Positions 6,639 through 10,442 of a DNA stretch of 10,442 nucleotides are shown here, piece after piece. The notes below the pieces were generated by a model, which had not been told where the DNA came from, did not search any database, and saw only the letters and a list, made by a program, of their open reading frames with translations. The position numbers were made by a program, and so were the translations under genes. The stretch spans positions 1 to 10,442 of the forward strand of contig JAITSW010000180.1 of NCBI GenBank assembly GCA_031287505.1, read 5' to 3'. Every line of letters begins with the position of its first letter. The stretch's first letter is position 1. The stretch comes from Propionibacteriaceae bacterium. GTDB lineage: Bacteria > Actinomycetota > Actinomycetes > Propionibacteriales > Propionibacteriaceae.

Positions 6639-7951
6639 CGTGGTAACTCTAGTCGCACTTCGGTGCCTTCGCCTTCGGCGGTTTTGAAAATCGCCCGCCC
6701 GCCGGCTCGGTTCATCCGCTCGACAATGGAAACGCTGACGCCCATCCGGTCGGATTCAATGCGCGCTAGGTCAAAACCCCTGCCGCGGTCGCGCACAAAT
6801 ACACAGGCTAAGTCTTCGGCTACTTCGGTATAGACGTCGATGCGCTTGTCCCCCGAGTGTTTGGCGGCGTTGACCAGGGCTTCCCGGGAGGCATTCACCA
6901 GCGGATGCAAATCGTTATCGAGTTCGGCGTCCCCAACATTCACCAATTCCACCTCGACGCCGTAACGGTCTTCCACGTCTTGGGCACAGCGGGCCAACGC
7001 CTCACTCAAAGTGGTCTCGGATTGAACCTCGCCATAAAGGTAGGCCCGTAACTCGCGTTCTTGCCTGCGGGCCAGGGCCACCACCTTGCGTTGGTCGTTT
7101 GCCGAACGTTGAATCAGCGCCAAGGTTTGCAGCACCGAATCATGCAAATGGGCGGCAATATCGGCGCGAGTCTCAGAGACCAACTTGTCAGCCACGGCCT
7201 GGTTTAGCTCCCGGCGGCTGCGGATTACCCAGGGCAGCGTCGAGCAGACCACCACTGCCAGCACCAGCAGCAGCGCCGCGACATTGCGTGGGAAGATGTC
7301 AAGATCGACGCGCAAGGTCACATATAGGAAGGATGAGAAAAACAACAGCAAGAGCCCGGTGGCAACCATCACAATGGTGGTCCAGTGGGCGGCTAGGGAG
7401 AAAAAGAAGCGCCGCAACCCGGACATTTCGCCAGTTTTGGAAGTCACCGCATGATCGGCCTGCCACCAGATCAAAGCGAGGCCGACAGCAGCGGCAATCA
7501 TCGGAATAAGGAACTCGGTGCTCACCGAGAGCTCGTAAAGCCCGATGAGCCAAAGCAGGCCAATTTCGAGGATGGCTAGCGCGGCTCCCGCCGCCAAGTC
7601 TGCCGGATGCCAGTGGAAGACTTCCGGGCTGTCTGCGCGCCGTGAGGGCTTCAAATCTTGGTGTTGCGCCCCTGAGGTGGTTGCAACCGCTGACATGGGC
7701 GAACTCATCCCGGCCCGCTTGGCAGATTCAATCCCAGCGGCCTTGCGTCGCACGCGCGGCGGAATCGCCAGCCAAAAAACGAAGTAGAGAACCATCCCGA
7801 CAGGCGACGTCCCGAGAATCACCACCGCCAAAGTGCGTACCAGCAACACCGGCCAATGGAACTGGTTGGCCAATCCGGCGCAAACACCGCCAAGCCAGGC
7901 CTCGTCCAGCGGGCGCGAGGTCTTCGCGTTTTCGGGCAGGTGCACAGTCAT
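6635..7951 (-). CDS. PspC-domain sensor histidine kinase
   Basis: This is a 438-residue membrane kinase of the HisKA_3/NarX-like class. Residues 11-67 form a PspC domain (GGVCAGLANQF, then LVRTLAVVIL and a membrane hairpin). A linker (68-112) follows, then about four further membrane segments near 118-138, 147-163, 190-212 and 223-241. The dimerisation/phosphoacceptor helix contains RADIAAHLHDSVLQTL with H270 as the likely phosphorylated histidine. The HATPase domain shows the N-box in EALVNAAKHS (N361), the G1 box DRGRGFD (388-394) and a G2 region near DRMGVSV. It lacks a large extracellular sensor domain, so it probably senses through its membrane region or a partner, as LiaS and VraS do. 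The divergent gene encodes a second PspC protein with a LiaF-like tail, the likely partner. ATG 7951 is used; a GTG two codons in is also possible, and I see no clear Shine-Dalgarno. Confidence 0.94.
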   Translation of the reverse strand: MTVHLPENAKTSRPLDEAWLGGVCAGLANQFHWPVLLVRTLAVVILGTSPVGMVLYFVFWLAIPPRVRRKAAGIESAKRAGMSSPMSAVATTSGAQHQDLKPSRRADSPEVFHWHPADLAAGAALAILEIGLLWLIGLYELSVSTEFLIPMIAAAVGLALIWWQADHAVTSKTGEMSGLRRFFFSLAAHWTTIVMVATGLLLLFFSSFLYVTLRVDLDIFPRNVAALLLVLAVVVCSTLPWVIRSRRELNQAVADKLVSETRADIAAHLHDSVLQTLALIQRSANDQRKVVALARRQERELRAYLYGEVQSETTLSEALARCAQDVEDRYGVEVELVNVGDAELDNDLHPLVNASREALVNAAKHSGDKRIDVYTEVAEDLACVFVRDRGRGFDLARIESDRMGVSVSIVERMNRAGGRAIFKTAEGEGTEVRLELPR

Positions 7952-7972
7952 GACATATTAAGCATCACATAT

Positions 7973-7995
7973 CCGGGCAAAGTGTGCGCGCCCGG
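7973..7995. repeat. Inverted repeat CCGGGC/GCCCGG in divergent region
   Basis: CCGGGC (7973-7978) and GCCCGG (7990-7995) form perfect 6-bp arms around 11 nt. On the + strand the arm is followed by TTGTTTT (7996-8002), which looks like an intrinsic terminator. No + strand gene ends here, so it may instead be an operator, a leader hairpin of the kinase mRNA, or a stop for antisense transcription. Confidence 0.5.
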
Positions 7996-8016
7996 TTGTT
8001 TTGCATAGGCTATCTC

Positions 8017-8035
8017 CAGGGTCGGCTCAGGGTCG
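8017..8035 (+). repeat. Direct repeat CAGGGTCG x2, 11-bp period
   Basis: CAGGGTCG occurs at 8017-8024 and again at 8028-8035, one DNA turn apart, in the leader of the LiaF-like gene. The phasing is what one expects of a regulator site read from one face of the helix. It is short, so chance is possible. Confidence 0.4.
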
Positions 8036-8078
8036 TCCCCAATGGAAAGTGGCTCCGAAAGCGATAAGAATATTCATC

Positions 8079-9344
8079 ATGAGCAACCGTCCGGCCCTGT
8101 ATCGCCCCAAACAAGGGGTCGTGCTGGCCGGCGTGTGCGCGGGAGTGGCACAGCGAATCGGATTAGAGGTGACGTTAGTCCGCATTCTTTTCGCAGCGCT
8201 GACAATCATGTCGAGCGGCTTGGGAATCGTGCTCTACCTCATCGGCGCGGTGGCCATCCCTAGAGAGTCAGATCATTCGCCGACATCCGCGCCAGCGGCC
8301 ACCTCCAATTTTTCCTCGACGTTCTTCGGGCTGATCGCAGCGGTGGTGGCTATCGGGATTTCGATCTACATCTTTAGAGATATGCCCGGCTGGTTGATCG
8401 CAGTTCTGGTTATCGCCTTGGCTTTTGGATTCGACAAATTCCGCAACAAGCCGCGTAGGCAGGCTAAGAATGCGGGGCGAAACGCCGCCGGCCATCCAAT
8501 CTCCGGCGAGCCCACGCCCTACGAACGGGCGGCTCAAACTTGGCAAGACCGCCTGGCCCGGGTAAAAGAGGCAGCGGCAACCCAGGATACCTCCCGAATC
8601 TATTCGGGCTTCAATGCCCAAGTAGCTGTGGAAGAGGTTGAAGGACGGGTGGTAACCACCTGGAGAGGGTGGCTATTTGCGTTTGCCCTAGGTGGGATAG
8701 GCGTCGGAATAACAGCAGCCTTTTCGGTGATGGGATTCGCCATTCCGAATCAGGTTTGGCCGGCAGTCATCTTGTTGGCGTTTGGGATTACCCTAATCAT
8801 CAGCACCTGGAAAGGCCGTCCGCGATTCATGATCCTCACCACCGTGGTGGTAGGGGTTCTGACGCTGGGCATGGCGGTGGCACCTTATGGGGCGGCTCAA
8901 GCGGCAGCGGTGCCCGGTGTCTCCAAAATCATGCACGAGCTTCCCACATTGATGAGTGAGGGAGACACTCGGAAGTTCTACGCAACATCGGATGTCCCCT
9001 CCAAATTCGACCAAGGTGTCGGGAATGCCGTCTACGATTTCGACGATATCGAGTTTTCAGGCAAATATGACCAACTCGTCACCGAGATCAGTCACGGAGT
9101 GGGGAGCTTCACCGTTTTCGTGCCGGCAAATGTCGGATATGACATCGTATGGACTGTGGGAGTCGGAAAGTACACCCGCAAATATATAGCTGAAGATGGC
9201 ACTTTGAGTGACGGCAACCAAGACTCCGGCATGGGTTTATCGGGTTCTGAAAATAATCTTGTGGACGACGACACCAAGCCGCAGGTTCAGATCGTATTGA
9301 ACGTCGGCGTCGGAGAATTGACGGTGTTCACCCATGAGAACTGA
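8079..9344 (+). CDS. PspC and LiaF-like domain membrane protein
   Basis: This is a 421-residue protein. I chose ATG 8079 because the PspC domain begins at once (ALYRPKQGVVLAGVCAGVA, about 6-24), as usual for the family; upstream ATGs in the frame add only unconserved sequence. PspC covers about 6-63 with a membrane hairpin. Further membrane segments lie near 81-98, 104-118, 198-222, 226-243 and 249-268, with a charged cytoplasmic linker (about 119-197) between. From about 320 the tail has repeated beta-strand units with HGVGSFTVFVP, WTVGVGKYT and LNVGVGELTVF. That is the pattern of the LiaF C-terminal domain, which in Bacillus holds the LiaS kinase inactive. Divergence from a PspC kinase makes the same modulatory role likely here. 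The Corynebacterium EsrISR locus, as I recall it, has a similar three-part design. The gene overlaps the next small gene by 11 bp. Confidence 0.88.
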   Translation: MSNRPALYRPKQGVVLAGVCAGVAQRIGLEVTLVRILFAALTIMSSGLGIVLYLIGAVAIPRESDHSPTSAPAATSNFSSTFFGLIAAVVAIGISIYIFRDMPGWLIAVLVIALAFGFDKFRNKPRRQAKNAGRNAAGHPISGEPTPYERAAQTWQDRLARVKEAAATQDTSRIYSGFNAQVAVEEVEGRVVTTWRGWLFAFALGGIGVGITAAFSVMGFAIPNQVWPAVILLAFGITLIISTWKGRPRFMILTTVVVGVLTLGMAVAPYGAAQAAAVPGVSKIMHELPTLMSEGDTRKFYATSDVPSKFDQGVGNAVYDFDDIEFSGKYDQLVTEISHGVGSFTVFVPANVGYDIVWTVGVGKYTRKYIAEDGTLSDGNQDSGMGLSGSENNLVDDDTKPQVQIVLNVGVGELTVFTHEN

Positions 9345-9513
9345 CCTCACCGCCCTAATCGTTGGCTTGATTGCCTCCCTGTGTGCCCTGTTAGTGCTCG
9401 GGTTCTCATTTTTCGATATCGATTTTGGCGTGCTCTCTACCGCTGGCCCGTTCGTATTGATCGCCATTGCCGTGATCGCCCTCTTCGTGGCTATTCGCGG
9501 CAATCGGCTCTAG
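9334..9513 (+). CDS. Small two-helix membrane protein (59 aa)
   Basis: This short gene starts with ATG inside the end of the LiaF-like gene (11-bp overlap, different frame) and ends with TAG at 9511-9513. The product is 59 residues: a first hydrophobic segment at about 6-24 (LTALIVGLIASLCALLVLGF), a short polar turn with FDIDFG, then a second at about 37-53 (AGPFVLIAIAVIALFVA) and a basic end, RGNRL. It looks like a genuine hairpin membrane protein: the two helices are clean, codons match the neighbours in G/C-rich third positions, and the overlap suggests translational coupling. I do not recognise a named family. By position it may be an accessory of the LiaF-like protein or the kinase, but that is inference. 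Confidence 0.75.
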   Translation: MRTDLTALIVGLIASLCALLVLGFSFFDIDFGVLSTAGPFVLIAIAVIALFVAIRGNRL

Positions 9514-10442
9514 GAGAGTTTTTCCATCGGGGCGAACCGGAGCATCAGGCGCTTTTTGCCCGCCGAGCCGAAATCAATATCGGCTTGCTCGTTTAGGCCA
9601 GTGCCTAAGGTGCTTTGCACTATGCCTAGGCCGAACGTGGCATGCAGCACCAAATCGCCGACACTGAGACCAGATGCCGTCTTTTTCGCAGGTGCGACGG
9701 CCGGGATATCTGATAGGCGGCGCCCAGTGGAGGACGAAGTCGAGGCCGAGCGAGCCGACCAACCGCCAATTGGAGCCCCCAGGCGACGCCAATCGAGAAG
9801 CTCGCCGGGGATTTCGTCGAGGTACCGGCTGGGCGGGTTGTAGTGCGGCTGCCCATAGAGTATCCGCACGGTGGCGCGCGTCAAATAGAGCCGCTTCATC
9901 GCACGGGTGATACCCACGTAGGCAAGCCGGCGTTCTTCCTCTAGCTCAGTTGGGTCTTCCAAAGCGCGCACGTGCGGGAAGATGCCGTCCTCTAAGCCGG
10001 TGATGAAGACGGTGTCGAATTCCAAGCCCTTGGCCGAGTGCATCGTCATCAGAGTTACCGCAGATTGGTCGTCGGCATCGGGAAGCTGATCAGAATCGGC
10101 TACCAGCGCCACCCGCTCTAAGAAGGCGGGCAGAGACGGATCTGGCTCGACGGCGGCTTCAGCGAGCAACTGGGCTTCGAAGGCTGCTTCGTCATCTTGG
10201 TCTGGTTTGGCGGCTCTGGGTGAAGTCGGAACTGGCGTGGGATCCCCAGCCGCAGCCGGAACGGAAAGCCCGGTCTGCCGCAAAGAAGCTACAGCTGAGC
10301 CGGTGCCCGTGTCGGCGAGGCTGACCGCCGACACGGCAGCCACGAATTCAGTCGCCACCGAGACGAACTCCCCAAGGTTCTCTACCCGGGTTTCGTCCTG
10401 CGGGTCTTCAGATTTGCGCAACCCTTCGAGCAGCCCAGATTT
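9510..10442 (-). CDS. pcrA: ATP-dependent DNA helicase PcrA/UvrD, C-terminal part
   Basis: This is the C-terminal 310 residues of a superfamily 1A 3'-5' DNA helicase used in repair and in clearing or coupling to RNA polymerase; the gene runs off the right edge. The visible start SGLLEGL, then RVENLGEFVSVATEF, matches the PcrA/UvrD 2B/2A region. Helicase motifs follow: TLMTMHSAKGLEFD with GLEDGIFPH (motif V region), then RRLAYVGITRAMKRLYL (motif VI, with its nucleotide-contacting arginine). The tail ends in VGDLVLHATFGLGIV and DFGSAGKKRLMLRFAPMEKL, the Tudor-like C-terminal domain typical of PcrA and mycobacterial UvrD1. Between SVATEF and FLERVALVADSDQ there is an Ala/Pro-rich stretch of about 70 residues, longer than I expect for PcrA. 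The stop TAG overlaps the stop of the small membrane gene. Family assignment is firm; pcrA versus uvrD naming varies by species. Confidence 0.92.
   Translation of the reverse strand, partial: KSGLLEGLRKSEDPQDETRVENLGEFVSVATEFVAAVSAVSLADTGTGSAVASLRQTGLSVPAAAGDPTPVPTSPRAAKPDQDDEAAFEAQLLAEAAVEPDPSLPAFLERVALVADSDQLPDADDQSAVTLMTMHSAKGLEFDTVFITGLEDGIFPHVRALEDPTELEEERRLAYVGITRAMKRLYLTRATVRILYGQPHYNPPSRYLDEIPGELLDWRRLGAPIGGWSARSASTSSSTGRRLSDIPAVAPAKKTASGLSVGDLVLHATFGLGIVQSTLGTGLNEQADIDFGSAGKKRLMLRFAPMEKLS

Larger units (their letters stand above)
7952..8078. promoter_or_regulatory. Shared divergent regulatory region of kinase and LiaF-like genes
   Basis: This 127-bp gap lies between divergent starts and is richer in A/T near the kinase. 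It contains a TAATAT (- strand, 7960-7955) that could be a kinase -10 but is very close to the ATG. It contains a symmetric TAGGCTA (8006-8012) giving TANNNT on both strands. It also holds an inverted repeat (7973-7995) and two direct CAGGGTCG copies 11 bp apart (8017-8024, 8028-8035). Both promoters and any regulator site must be here or inside the flanking genes, but the exact elements are not certain. Confidence 0.5.

Noticed and set aside
8001..8078. An upstream ATG (8001) for the PspC/LiaF-like gene
   Set aside because: It would add 26 unconserved residues before a PspC domain that usually begins near the N-terminus, and it would put the candidate regulatory repeats inside the coding region.

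Overview
The window looks like the chromosome of a GC-rich actinobacterium (roughly 60% GC by eye, G/C-rich third codon positions, GTG starts, actinobacterial gene families). The gene content would fit Actinomycetales or Micrococcales, but nothing here fixes the genus. It is gene-dense. I see no insertion sequence, CRISPR array, tRNA or rRNA.

Region 1 (1-3944, + strand) is a tightly packed operon: the end of a DUF4129 gene, a DUF4350 membrane protein, a MoxR-family AAA+ ATPase with a disordered Pro/Gln-rich N-terminus, and a DUF58 protein. All junctions overlap or leave 2 bases. Next to it lie a divergent pair: a SpoIIM-family membrane protein (- strand, 3958-4947) and an RDD-family membrane protein (+ strand, 4965-5789). 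Together these form the widespread but functionally unexplained actinobacterial MoxR/DUF58/DUF4129/DUF4350/SpoIIM/RDD neighbourhood. The two divergent start codons are only 17 bp apart and share a symmetric TAnnnTA element, which suggests overlapping leaderless promoters.

Region 2 (5790-5966) separates the convergent RDD and response-regulator genes. It holds a nested inverted-repeat structure that probably works as a two-way terminator. It also holds a near-exact 39-bp copy of the 3' end of the response-regulator gene.

Region 3 (5967-9513) is an envelope-stress type regulatory locus. A PspC-domain histidine kinase and a NarL/LuxR-type response regulator (- strand) are divergent from a PspC + LiaF-like membrane protein (+ strand). 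That last gene overlaps a 59-residue two-helix membrane protein. The layout recalls the LiaFSR system of Firmicutes and the EsrISR system of Corynebacterium. The likely logic is that the LiaF-like protein modulates the kinase, the kinase phosphorylates the regulator, and the regulator acts on targets that may include the shared intergenic region.

Region 4 (9510-10442, - strand) is the C-terminal part of a PcrA/UvrD DNA helicase, running off the right edge. Its stop codon shares a CTAG tetramer with the stop of the small membrane gene.
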